DNA from: Mariprofundus sp. | GTDB taxonomy: Bacteria > Pseudomonadota > Zetaproteobacteria > Mariprofundales > Mariprofundaceae | Length of the DNA: 38,668 bases | Direction: 5' to 3' | Assembly: GCA_027019785.1 (NCBI GenBank) | Contig: JALUWF010000283.1 | Span: 1 to 38,668, forward strand | In this document: positions 30,716 to 38,668 of the stretch, in pieces | Position numbering within the stretch: the stretch's first letter is position 1 | How the letters are laid out: the number at the start of each line of letters is the position of its first letter | Notes under the pieces: model-generated | Databases searched by the model: none | What the model was told of the DNA's origin: nothing | Seen by the model: the letters and a program-made list of their open reading frames with translations, nothing else | Position numbers and translations under genes: made by a program

Positions 30716-31754
30716 GATGCTCAAGCTGGTAGAGCGCATTCATGCGCCGGATAATCTGCGAGAGCACATTCATTCGTGAGTGATCCAGATGCATGCGAAG
30801 ACGCGGCAGATGTTGATAGCATTTATCATCCGATTTCGGCCAGTGGAACACCTGTTCAATCTTCCCATCGCTTAATACATCGGAAAACTCTGCATTCAGG
30901 CGGTTGAGCGCGTCATCGGACAACGGCGCCAGAAGGCGTAGCAATATACACTTACCGACATAGCGAAAACTATGGTAGTTCAAATAAAAATCACGGATAT
31001 GAGCGACGGCTGTATCGACATTGTCTGTGTGATAAAGCAGATGTGTATCATCCGAATCAATCAGGCCATCTTTCACCAGACGCCGCATCCACGATTTCAT
31101 AAACGGCCCCCAGTAATCATCGCCGGGCGCCTCCAGCATCACCACCGGCAACGGCGGATTACGGCCGGTCTGCAACAACGTCAATGTTTCAAATGCCTCG
31201 TCCAGCGTACCGAATCCGCCCGGCGTCAATACAACAGCATCACTCTCCTTGAGAAAAAACACCTTGCGGGTAAAGAAATACTGACAATAGAAATGACGCG
31301 GCGAGCCCACCATCACCGGGTTAGGCTGCTGCTCCATAGGCAGGTTGATGTTAATCGCAAAGGAGTTCTGCTCACCCGCACCTTCATTGGCCGCCTGCAT
31401 CATACCACCACCGCCGCCGGTAATAATCATAAAGCCGGCATCTTTCAGGGCGCTGGCACAACTACGCGCCTGTTCATAACGCGGATGATCCTCCGCTGTT
31501 CTGGCCGAACCGAAAATAGCCACTTTACGGCATGCCTGATAGGGCGTGAATACATCCAGACCCTGGCGCAGTTCCGCCAGCATCTTGGATAACATTTTAA
31601 TATCCACATTGTTATAGCCGCCGGATACCAGCCCTACTGTTTCAAGCATCAGGGCGCGCTTGTAGGGCGAGTCGTGTTCAAAATCCGCCAGCAGTTGCGC
31701 TACATGATCACGGATATCGTCTGGAATATCGTCAAGCACGATCGCCTTGCTCAT
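30690..31754 (-). CDS. LOG-family protein (putative lysine decarboxylase-like)
   Basis: A 354-residue protein with the LOG Rossmann-like core at about residues 80-240: VAIFGSARTAEDHPRYEQAR, MIITGGGGGMMQAANEGA and VVLTPGGFGTLDEAFETLTLLQTG. The PGGxGTxxE motif is the phosphoribohydrolase signature of cytokinin-riboside monophosphate hydrolase relatives. It is longer than plain LOG proteins, with an N-terminal alpha-helical segment and a C-terminal extension of about 100 residues. It probably hydrolyses nucleoside monophosphates to base and ribose 5-phosphate. It overlaps the SPOR-like gene downstream. Confidence 0.85.
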   Translation of the reverse strand: MSKAIVLDDIPDDIRDHVAQLLADFEHDSPYKRALMLETVGLVSGGYNNVDIKMLSKMLAELRQGLDVFTPYQACRKVAIFGSARTAEDHPRYEQARSCASALKDAGFMIITGGGGGMMQAANEGAGEQNSFAININLPMEQQPNPVMVGSPRHFYCQYFFTRKVFFLKESDAVVLTPGGFGTLDEAFETLTLLQTGRNPPLPVVMLEAPGDDYWGPFMKSWMRRLVKDGLIDSDDTHLLYHTDNVDTAVAHIRDFYLNYHSFRYVGKCILLRLLAPLSDDALNRLNAEFSDVLSDGKIEQVFHWPKSDDKCYQHLPRLRMHLDHSRMNVLSQIIRRMNALYQLEHHGETNAHC

Positions 31755-31804
31755 GTCTTGTTCACCTTAACGCGCGTTGTGTATTTCATTTCGTGATGTG
31801 CATG

Positions 31805-33322
31805 TCATTTCGCCGCATTAATCACCACATCAATACGCCGGTTCATCGCACGCCCCCGGGCAAACTCGTTACTGGCAATCGGGCGTACTTCACCATAGCC
31901 CAGCGCTTTCAAACGTGTGCCATCGGCACCGGCGGCAATGAGAAAATCGCGCACGGCTTCGGCCCGCTTCAGCGATAATATCTGGTTCGACTTGACGCCG
32001 CCCTGGTTATCGGTATGCCCTTCAATACGCAGGTTACGATCCTGATAAATATCCATCGCCTCTTTTAATCGACCCAGCATATCGTAGTGCTTCGGATCAA
32101 TCCTGCTTCTGCCCGATTTGAACTTGAGGCTGACCAGACGGATCAATAGTGAGCCATCAAGATTTACCAGAATATTGACCTCGCCCGGTTTAAACAATTT
32201 GCGCAACCGTTGCTGTCGTTTCTGCTCAAAGGTTTCGCGTTCCAGCTTGGCCTTGAACGCTTCCTTGATATTGGACACCTGATGCTGCTGCGCCTGTTTC
32301 ATGGCGTCCGTCTGCGCCGCCAGATTGCTTTGAAGTTGCTGCTGATACTCTTTTTTCATCCGGCTCAGTTCCTGGCGGTGCGCCTTTCGTTCCTCAGCCA
32401 GCTCTCTGGTCAGCTTGTTGGCTGCCTTGAGCAGATCCCGGGCGGGAATATCTGTCAGCATCGCATCGCCGTGGCTGGCCATACCCAGAGCATGCGCCAG
32501 ATCCAGTTTCATCTGTCTTGTTTTTAGCAGTAACTGTTCATGGCTGCCACGTTTCCTGCGCCACGCCTTCACCTGCTCAGCCACATGGATCGATTCGCGC
32601 GCCAGGTATAATCCCCGCTCGGGATGCGGCGGGATCTCCCCGCGTTTACCATTTTTAAAGGCTTCCAGTTCAGCCAGTTTATCTTTGGCCGCCTGATAAA
32701 TATGCGGCGCATATTGCCTGGCATTGGCATTGGCCGCCTTGCCAATCACACTGGCAGTCAACCGGGCAAGCGAGGGGATCATCCCCTCCAGCGCCTGTCG
32801 GTAGGCCTCCAGTGCCTTGCCTGCGTACGTTGCAGTCTGATTCAACTCACCTTGCTCATGCGTCTTAATGGCCAGCGCCAGTTCACTATCCGCCGCCTCG
32901 ACACGATCAACGGCGGACGAGTTTCTACTCGCCCTGCCCGATGATGCCAAAATCGTATTGACCACATCGGCATCACGATTCAGCGCCAACAGCCGGGAAA
33001 AACGCTGTCTGAAATCAGATGCAGTACGGCGAGCTTCCTGAATGGTTTCAGCCGCTTTAGCAAGTGCAGCATCGTGTTCCTGTTGCTTATGTTGTTCATC
33101 CGCCAGCATGGCTGCGCCCATGTAGGCCTCTGCCCGGTTCACTGTCTGCGGCGCGAAACGTTGGCTTTCACCATGCTTGAACAGGTCAATCTGCTGTTGT
33201 AGTTGCGACTGACTATATTCGGCTGCCTCTAGCGCCGTGCCCGGCTGCATGGCGGCCAACTGTATAGCGAGCAGCAGCATGGCAACCAACAGCGGCGGCA
33301 TCCGGTAACGAGATTCAGGCAA
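31805..33322 (-). CDS. OmpA-domain protein with long coiled-coil region
   Basis: A 505-residue protein that starts at TTG 33322 or ATG 33301; the TTG form keeps the basic residues before the signal helix (MPPLLVAMLLLAIQLAAM). After a helical region (DUF4398-like in places) and a charged coiled coil (about residues 300-380), it ends in an OmpA peptidoglycan-binding domain (LRIEGHTDNQGG, LSLKRAEAVRDFLIAAG and GRAMNRRIDVVI). It is a periplasmic or outer-membrane protein that binds meso-diaminopimelate. It overlaps the end of nadA by eight bases. Envelope stability is the likely role. Confidence 0.85.
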   Translation of the reverse strand: MPESRYRMPPLLVAMLLLAIQLAAMQPGTALEAAEYSQSQLQQQIDLFKHGESQRFAPQTVNRAEAYMGAAMLADEQHKQQEHDAALAKAAETIQEARRTASDFRQRFSRLLALNRDADVVNTILASSGRASRNSSAVDRVEAADSELALAIKTHEQGELNQTATYAGKALEAYRQALEGMIPSLARLTASVIGKAANANARQYAPHIYQAAKDKLAELEAFKNGKRGEIPPHPERGLYLARESIHVAEQVKAWRRKRGSHEQLLLKTRQMKLDLAHALGMASHGDAMLTDIPARDLLKAANKLTRELAEERKAHRQELSRMKKEYQQQLQSNLAAQTDAMKQAQQHQVSNIKEAFKAKLERETFEQKRQQRLRKLFKPGEVNILVNLDGSLLIRLVSLKFKSGRSRIDPKHYDMLGRLKEAMDIYQDRNLRIEGHTDNQGGVKSNQILSLKRAEAVRDFLIAAGADGTRLKALGYGEVRPIASNEFARGRAMNRRIDVVINAAK

Positions 33323-34427
33323 GATTCAGCATCCTCTCCAGCGCCAGTCTGGCCCAACGTTTATGGCTCTGCGGCACACTGATCCGGTTATGGATGCTCA
33401 GGTTATCGCCATTGCCACGGATGCCGTCGCGAATCGCAGTCAAAGCGGCGCACAGCTGTTGCGGATCAGTACGGAACATCGTTGAACACATGCAGACCAT
33501 CGGTGATAAAAACCAGATGGGGTGATCCGGAAAGCGGATTCGCAGCCGGTTAACCAGATTCAGTTCGGTGGCGATGGCGAACGACTGGCCCTTTTCCGCC
33601 TCTAATACACGCTTGATAATCATTTCAGTCGAGCCGACAAAATCGGCTGTTTCACATACGGCGCGGGAACATTCCGGGTGCGCCAGGATATGGATACCGG
33701 GATGATTACGCCGCATCGTATCGGCATGCTCCGGCTTGAACAGCTGATGCACGGAGCAAAAACCTTTCCATAGAATCAGACGCGCCTGCTCAATGGCTTC
33801 CGGAGCCTGACCACCCAGCGGCAGTGCCGGATCCCAGACAATCATATCCTCATCAGGCACGCCCATCGCCACCGCCGTATTTTCACCCAGATGCTGATCC
33901 GGGAAAAAGAGGATTTTTTCACGATTGTTCCAGCTCCACTGCATAACTTTCCGTGCATTGCCAGAGGTGCAGACAATGCCGCCGTGTTCACCGCAGAATG
34001 CTTTCAGGGCCGCCGTGGAATTGATATAGGTCACCGGCGTCACGGTTGTGTCGGGACTGATCACGCTGGAGAGTTCGCGCCAGCAGCGTGTCACCTGTTC
34101 ATCATCAGCCATATCCGCCATCGAACAACCGGCGGCCAGATCGGGCAGAATCACAGCCTGATCATCAGCCGTCAGGATATCGGCGGTTTCAGCCATAAAA
34201 TGCACGCCGCAGAAGATGATGTAAGGCGCGCTGGTTTCAGCCGCCTGCTGCGATAATTTGAGCGAATCACCGCTCACATCGGCAAAGACGAAAACCTCTT
34301 CGCGCTGATAATGGTGGCCCAGGATCAGCACTTGATCACCCAGTTCGGCTTTTAGTTGCTTGATTTGTTCAAGGATATCGATTTCGGGCGTATCGTATAG
34401 CTGCGTCAGCAGCGCCTGTGCATTCAT
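33315..34427 (-). CDS. nadA: Quinolinate synthase A
   Basis: A 370-residue [4Fe-4S] enzyme that condenses iminoaspartate with dihydroxyacetone phosphate to quinolinate for NAD synthesis. Motifs are GHHYQREEVFVFADVSGDS, FCGVHFMAETADIL, the first cluster cysteine in AAGCSMADMA, HPECSRAVCE (second) and VCMCSTMFRTD (third). No partner nadB or nadC is in the window. It begins at ATG 34427; the promoter is probably in the 79 bases before it. The stop overlaps the OmpA-family gene. Confidence 0.93.
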   Translation of the reverse strand: MNAQALLTQLYDTPEIDILEQIKQLKAELGDQVLILGHHYQREEVFVFADVSGDSLKLSQQAAETSAPYIIFCGVHFMAETADILTADDQAVILPDLAAGCSMADMADDEQVTRCWRELSSVISPDTTVTPVTYINSTAALKAFCGEHGGIVCTSGNARKVMQWSWNNREKILFFPDQHLGENTAVAMGVPDEDMIVWDPALPLGGQAPEAIEQARLILWKGFCSVHQLFKPEHADTMRRNHPGIHILAHPECSRAVCETADFVGSTEMIIKRVLEAEKGQSFAIATELNLVNRLRIRFPDHPIWFLSPMVCMCSTMFRTDPQQLCAALTAIRDGIRGNGDNLSIHNRISVPQSHKRWARLALERMLNLA

Positions 34428-34506
34428 AATGCCAAAGTTTCCGGTTGTAAGGCAGTCTTGTCAATTCGTCAGTTCACCTTCAACTCACATCTCCGGAACG
34501 CTCCGG

Positions 34507-34902
34507 CTATTTTGTTTTGCCGCTGGTTTTGCGAATATAGGCGATAATCTCGTCTTCCGGACTGCCTGTCATAAATTGCGAGGGCATGCGTGTTTCCGCC
34601 TTCGGGTCGCCTGTCAGCCCCTTAACTGCATGGGCAGTATTAAAATCCCATTGACGAATCTTTTTCTCATCCCAAACCCAGGGTACTCCCTTGATGTAGG
34701 TTTTAAAGACATAACGATATCCGGGATAGGTTCCCGCCCGGCGTCCGAGAATGCCTTTCAGACTTGGCCCGAACTTGTTCTTGCCCGTGGTGAAGTCGTG
34801 ACACACCTTGCACTTTCTCTCCGCCCCTGCATGAACGGCACCAGACCACATCCCCGTCAACAGGATGATTACAAAAAAAATATAATAACGATAACGCGCC
34901 AT
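34507..34902 (-). CDS. Class I c-type cytochrome (monoheme)
   Basis: 131 residues from ATG 34902, chosen because GGAGG is seven bases upstream; the track begins seven codons earlier. A signal peptide (FFVIILLTGMWSGAVHA) precedes the heme motif CKVCHDF, and PSQFMTGSP supplies the methionine ligand at the C-terminal side. It resembles c552/cytochrome c2-like soluble carriers. It is 29 bases downstream of a diheme cytochrome in the same direction, so the two may form an electron-transfer pair. Confidence 0.85.
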   Translation of the reverse strand: MARYRYYIFFVIILLTGMWSGAVHAGAERKCKVCHDFTTGKNKFGPSLKGILGRRAGTYPGYRYVFKTYIKGVPWVWDEKKIRQWDFNTAHAVKGLTGDPKAETRMPSQFMTGSPEDEIIAYIRKTSGKTK

Positions 34903-34931
34903 CTCAGACCTCCGCAGATACAATTTGTCGT

Positions 34932-35693
34932 TTATTCAACCCCTGTCCCCTTCGGGTTCTCGGGCATTGGCGGCGGTTTGGCGCCGGTTAGAAATGCAGC
35001 CGCATCAAGGATATCCTGATCACTCAATTTGGCTGCCACATCCCGCATCTGTGCCATAAAATCATTGGCGCGGCCATACTCTTTCTTCCTCAGTGCAGCG
35101 CGTCGGAAAGATTTAAGTTCATGTGTCAGATAAAGGTAGTTCTGCCCGCTGAGCACTGGATAGAGCCTGCCTGCGCCATGCCCGTCATAGCCGTGGCAGA
35201 CCTTGCAGGCGGCAATACTCCGCGCCCGGACGCCAAAATTGACAATTATTCTGCCGCGTCCGGGATTGCCAACGTTCACGCCATCCCGCCCGAGCCGGGC
35301 CAGATCCGAACCTTCATACGGCCACTTCAACGAATGCAGGAAGGCGGCGACATCCCTGCGCTGCTGCGCACTTAAGCCTTTAGCGATGCGATTCATCTGG
35401 TGCATCACATCATCGGTACGTCGGCCGGTAGCAAAGTCGGTCAACTGCTTGAGCAGATAAGTATAGGTCTGAGCTGCCGTTCTGGGCGTGGCAATATCCA
35501 CAGCTCCCAGCCCCATACCATCGCTGCCATGACATTTCTGGCAGGCCGGAATCCGGTCATTCACCCCATAAGTAAAGATTTTCTTTCCCGCTTCGATACT
35601 GTTGCCGTTCTCTGCCGCATCAAGCGGCAGAGAAAAAAACAAGCCCAGCAGGATAAGGCAGATAACCTCTCTCTTCACGCGCCACATCGACAT
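34932..35693 (-). CDS. Diheme cytochrome c4-like
   Basis: A 253-residue periplasmic protein with a signal peptide (VICLILLGLFFSLPLDA) and two cytochrome c domains. The hemes are at CQKCHGSDGMGLG (about residue 51) and CKVCHGYDGHGAG (about residue 163). Each is followed by a MxxxA helix with methionine ligands (HQMNRIAKGLS; AQMRDVAAKLSD). The duplicated architecture is that of cytochrome c4, an electron carrier between the bc1 complex and terminal oxidases. The ATG at 35693 follows GGAGAG. The neighbouring monoheme cytochrome supports a respiratory role. Confidence 0.88.
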   Translation of the reverse strand: MSMWRVKREVICLILLGLFFSLPLDAAENGNSIEAGKKIFTYGVNDRIPACQKCHGSDGMGLGAVDIATPRTAAQTYTYLLKQLTDFATGRRTDDVMHQMNRIAKGLSAQQRRDVAAFLHSLKWPYEGSDLARLGRDGVNVGNPGRGRIIVNFGVRARSIAACKVCHGYDGHGAGRLYPVLSGQNYLYLTHELKSFRRAALRKKEYGRANDFMAQMRDVAAKLSDQDILDAAAFLTGAKPPPMPENPKGTGVE

Positions 35694-35860
35694 TCAACTC
35701 TCCAGATAGATAGTAATAGCACTCCCGCTCCCGACTACGAATGCTACGTCCGGATGAGAATCTATCAATCAGTTAAATCCTGTTGCAGATACAGATCCGC
35801 GTGCATCATAGGTGAACTCTGGGTACGCTTCGCTTTGATTTTTGAATGGGAGATATATTT

Positions 35861-37762
35861 ATGCCTGCATATCGTTCACGCACCACCACTCATGGCCGCA
35901 ATATGGCTGGCGCGCGCGCCCTGTGGCGCGCTACCGGCACCAAAGAAGGCGATTGGGATAAACCGATTATCGCCATTGCCAACTCCTTTACGCAGTTCGT
36001 GCCGGGTCATGTGCATCTCAAAGACCTGGGGCAGATGGTGGCTCGCGAAATAGAGGCTGCCGGTGGCGTGGCCAAGGAGTTCTCCACCATTGCCGTGGAT
36101 GACGGCATCGCCATGGGTCATGGCGGCATGCTCTATTCGCTGCCAAGCCGCGAGATTATCGCTGATTCAGTCGAGTATATGTGTAACGCCCATTGCGCCG
36201 ATGCGCTGGTCTGCATCTCCAATTGCGATAAAATAACGCCGGGCATGCTGATGGCGTCGATGCGGTTGAATATTCCGGTCGTATTTGTCTCCGGCGGCCC
36301 GATGGAAGCGGGCAAGGTGACGCTGAACAAGCGCGAACTGCATCTCGATCTGGTTGATGCCATGGTCAGGGCGGCTGATCCGCATGAATCGGATGAAGAT
36401 GTCGCAGCCATCGAACGCTCGGCCTGCCCGACCTGCGGTTCCTGTTCCGGCATGTTCACAGCCAATTCGATGAACTGTTTGACCGAAGCCCTCGGTCTGG
36501 CTTTGCCCGGCAACGGTTCGCTGGTCGCCACCCATGCCGCCCGCAAAGAGCTGTTTTTGCATGCCGGTCGCCTCGTTGTTGATCTGGCCAAGCGCTATTA
36601 TGAGCAGGGTGATGATTCTGTATTGCCGCGCTCCATTGCCACCTTTGAGGCGTTTGAAAATGCTATTGCACTGGATATCGCCATGGGCGGCTCCACCAAC
36701 ACCGTGCTGCATCTGCTGGCTATTGCTCAGGAAGCCGGCGTCGATTTCACCATGGCCGATATTGACCGCATGAGCCGCCGTATTCCTAATATCTGCAAGG
36801 TGTCGCCATCTTCCCCATATCACCTGGAGGATGTGCATCGCGCCGGCGGCATTATGTCGATTCTGGCTGAACTCAAACGCGCTGGCCTGCTGCATGGCGA
36901 TGCCGGTTGCGTACATGCGCCAACGCTGGGCGCAGCGCTGGATGCATGGGATATTACCAACGAAGCGAATAAAGCAGCTCGGGAATTATATCTGGCTGCG
37001 CCCGGTGGCGTGCCATCGCTGCAGGCGTTTTCGCAATCCGAACAGTGGAAATCACTCGATGAAGATCGTGAATCAGGTTGCATCCGCGATGTACCCCATG
37101 CTTATTCACAGGAAGGCGGATTGGCTGTGCTCTACGGCAATATTGCCGAACATGGTTGTATCGTGAAAACTGCCGGCGTCGATGCATCCATCTGGACATT
37201 TACCGGTCGCGCCCGCGTATTTGAGTCGCAAGATGATGCCGTCACCGCCATTCTCAATGATAAAATCGTCGCCGGCGATGTGGTGGTGATTCGCTACGAA
37301 GGCCCGAAAGGCGGCCCCGGCATGCAGGAGATGCTCTACCCGACTTCCTACCTGAAATCCAAAGGCCTGGGCAAGGATTGCGCCCTGCTCACCGATGGAC
37401 GTTTTTCAGGCGGCACCTCCGGCCTATCGATTGGCCACGCTTCACCGGAAGCTGCCGAGGGCGGCGCGATTGGACTGATTGAAGATGGTGACAGTATCGA
37501 AATTGATATTCCAGGCCGCACCATCCATCTGGCGATATCCGATGACGAACTGGCATCCCGCCGCGTTGCCATGCAGGCCAGAGGCGCTGATGCCTGGCAA
37601 CCGCTTGATCGTGACCGGGTCGTTTCTAAAGCATTGCAAGCCTATGCAGCCCTGACCACCAGCGCTGATCGCGGTGCTGTGCGTGACTTGTCACAACTGA
37701 CATCAAACAAAGCGTTGCCTTTTAACCTCAACTCTCGCCAAGACGCAAAGAACGCAAAGTAA
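35861..37762 (+). CDS. ilvD: Dihydroxy-acid dehydratase
   Basis: 633 residues from ATG 35861 (GGGAG eight bases upstream; the track starts five codons early). It dehydrates dihydroxy acids to 2-keto acids for valine, leucine and isoleucine synthesis with an Fe-S cluster. Motifs: [75 protein letters not shown] and [21 protein letters not shown]. The enzyme normally ends just after the [13 protein letters not shown] region; here an extra tail of about 20 residues ends SRQDAKNAK and is encoded by a GCAAAG repeat. It is the only plus-strand gene on the right side of the window. Confidence 0.94.
   Translation: MPAYRSRTTTHGRNMAGARALWRATGTKEGDWDKPIIAIANSFTQFVPGHVHLKDLGQMVAREIEAAGGVAKEFSTIAVDDGIAMGHGGMLYSLPSREIIADSVEYMCNAHCADALVCISNCDKITPGMLMASMRLNIPVVFVSGGPMEAGKVTLNKRELHLDLVDAMVRAADPHESDEDVAAIERSACPTCGSCSGMFTANSMNCLTEALGLALPGNGSLVATHAARKELFLHAGRLVVDLAKRYYEQGDDSVLPRSIATFEAFENAIALDIAMGGSTNTVLHLLAIAQEAGVDFTMADIDRMSRRIPNICKVSPSSPYHLEDVHRAGGIMSILAELKRAGLLHGDAGCVHAPTLGAALDAWDITNEANKAARELYLAAPGGVPSLQAFSQSEQWKSLDEDRESGCIRDVPHAYSQEGGLAVLYGNIAEHGCIVKTAGVDASIWTFTGRARVFESQDDAVTAILNDKIVAGDVVVIRYEGPKGGPGMQEMLYPTSYLKSKGLGKDCALLTDGRFSGGTSGLSIGHASPEAAEGGAIGLIEDGDSIEIDIPGRTIHLAISDDELASRRVAMQARGADAWQPLDRDRVVSKALQAYAALTTSADRGAVRDLSQLTSNKALPFNLNSRQDAKNAK
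37736..37759. repeat. GCAAAG-type intergenic repeat forming the ilvD stop region
   Basis: CGCCAAGACGCAAAG followed by AACGCAAAG is a short tandem-like element common in intergenic regions of environmental proteobacteria. Here it encodes the last codons of ilvD (SRQDAKNAK) and the TAA directly follows. A related copy is at 38594-38622. Confidence 0.75.
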
Positions 37763-37816
37763 TACCAAGAAATATGCACTGCCTGGTAAATATTTTCTGA
37801 TTTGCACAAAAAAGGC

Positions 37817-37888
37817 ATTCCCGCGCAGGCGGGAATCCAGTGTGCGCATAAACACATAAAGGCTATGGAATCCCGCCTGCGCGGGATG
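37817..37888. terminator. GGGAATCC/GGATTCCC inverted repeat between convergent genes
   Basis: The arms ATTCCCGCGCAGGCGGGAAT (37817-37839) and GGAATCCCGCCTGCGCGGGA (37866-37888) pair almost perfectly, each of them also self-complementary. This is the common GCGCAGGCGGGAAT interspersed repeat. It sits between ilvD and the heme-binding gene, so it can terminate transcription from both sides. There is no strong U-tract. Confidence 0.6.
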
Positions 37889-37925
37889 ACGGAAAGAACT
37901 TATGCAACGATTTATATGTAGCCGT

Positions 37926-38492
37926 TCAGATTGCCGCTGATTTCGTCAGCCTGTTTTGATCCGTGTGATGAAATATCGCATCATTCACCGGAATCCAAAG
38001 TTGCGTGTCTTCCTTATAACTGAAGCTGCCATCATCATGCATGCTGACATCCAGTTCATATTTCATTGTTTTGTAGGATGCATCGAGATATTGATTGGAT
38101 AAAATGCCATATGTTTCAGAGCCAACCTCAGCCGACAGGTGAAAATTGCGACTATCCGGCTCGGCATCACCGCTGGCATTGATTAGCACGCCACGCGGCA
38201 CCATAAAACAGCGCAGCACTTGCTTGTTGCCACCATCCCACAACCAGTAACCCAGCTCTTCATGGAATGCATCATCCTCGCCCAGACGCCAGGCTGTCAT
38301 ACTGTAGCGCAGGCCGTATAATTCCTGCGGCCCGTTCCGAACCGGCCCCAGCGGTTCAAATACAGCCCGTTCGCGGAATTTTGTCTCTTTTTCCTGGCTG
38401 TGAACTCTTGAGAAATCAACACCTTGATCCCCTTCCCATATTCCAGCTAATACAGCCAGTGGCCCGAGATTTTGTTTCATTGCATCGCTCAT
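37926..38492 (-). CDS. Nitrobindin-like heme-binding beta-barrel protein
   Basis: A 188-residue protein. The N-terminal motif is LAVLAGIWEGDQGVDFS, a variant of the GxWxGxG signature of nitrobindin/THAP4 barrels. Aromatic strands (ELYGLRYSMTAWRL, HEELGYWLWD) follow, and it ends IFHHTDQNRL, which contains candidate heme ligands. The family binds heme b and reacts with nitric oxide or peroxynitrite. The start ATG 38492 has AGGAGG upstream. It is convergent with ilvD. Its physiological role is not known. Confidence 0.7.
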   Translation of the reverse strand: MSDAMKQNLGPLAVLAGIWEGDQGVDFSRVHSQEKETKFRERAVFEPLGPVRNGPQELYGLRYSMTAWRLGEDDAFHEELGYWLWDGGNKQVLRCFMVPRGVLINASGDAEPDSRNFHLSAEVGSETYGILSNQYLDASYKTMKYELDVSMHDDGSFSYKEDTQLWIPVNDAIFHHTDQNRLTKSAAI

Positions 38493-38593
38493 ACTTCCTC
38501 CTTTTTAGCCCTGCTTATTTCGATACGCTTTGCCGCCTTATACCACGCTGCACTATTCGCATTGTCAAACGACAAGTGTGCGTCAAAATCATT

Positions 38594-38622
38594 CACCGCA
38601 AAGTACGCAGAGTTTCGCAGAG
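38594..38622. repeat. GCAAAG/GCAGAG-type intergenic repeat near window end
   Basis: CACCGCAAAGTACGCAGAG and then TTTCGCAGAG continue the family of short tandem repeats seen at 37736-37759. The copy is degenerate. No gene is visible between it and the window end. Confidence 0.6.
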
Positions 38623-38668
38623 TAAAACCTAATCAATCGTTATAGACAGGCAACGATTCAGCATGCCC

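Noticed and set aside
36167-36916. 249-residue antisense ORF opposite ilvD
   Set aside because: Shadow frame of a strongly conserved gene; no motif or ribosome site.

Overview
The window is a stretch of bacterial chromosome or large plasmid from a Gram-negative bacterium, probably a gamma- or zetaproteobacterium. The evidence is several RND pumps with outer-membrane partners, an OmpA-type lipid-associated protein, a c4-like cytochrome and moderate GC. I cannot name the species. About 29.6 kb at the left is a densely packed accessory region for metal, thiol and drug stress. The right 9 kb is ordinary housekeeping sequence (LOG protein, OmpA, nadA, two cytochromes c, ilvD, a heme-binding barrel).

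Layout. 1-1800, minus strand: two outer-membrane beta-barrels and a MerR-family metal regulator, behind the scar of an internally deleted thioredoxin-like gene and two tandem 19-bp-spacer MerR-type promoters. 1878-2733, plus: an arsenite-type ArsR with a four-helix membrane protein of unknown function. 2779-4763: a haloacid-dehalogenase-like and an AhpD-like gene divergent from a TetR regulator, with three copies of one palindrome between them. 4764-12230, plus: a Cus-type copper/silver efflux operon (Cys-rich secreted protein, CusC, CusB, CusA, SHOCT protein, Met-rich cytochrome c). 12231-12612: a CopG-type antitoxin with a beheaded toxin. 12886-19856, minus: a TetR-controlled tripartite HAE-1 RND pump and a small DUF486 protein. 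20001-23669, minus: TetR, cytochrome b561, YceI, a CDGSH protein, then truncated genes (old yellow enzyme, membrane protein, glutathione transferase) and a Bcr/CflA-type MFS exporter.

23736-25259 is debris: a 125-bp element with 15-bp perfect inverted ends, a TetR fragment, a Phd antitoxin whose RelE-like toxin is cut off, a decayed IS110-family transposase, ynfA and a rhodanese stub. 25286-29666, minus: a complete merR-T-P-(small ORF)-F-A operon with a CopZ-like Fe-S/zinc protein, followed by a second copy of the ArsR/membrane-protein pair.

The genes fit together as a resistance island. Hg(II) is imported by MerT/P/F and reduced by MerA. Cu/Ag is expelled by Cus. Electrophiles and redox stress are plausible targets for the TetR-linked modules. 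The most distinctive features are the duplicated ArsR/membrane-protein module, a 37-residue Cys-containing membrane peptide inside the mer operon, and at least nine broken genes, most of which keep their 5' ends. Both toxin-antitoxin loci have lost an intact toxin but kept the antitoxin.
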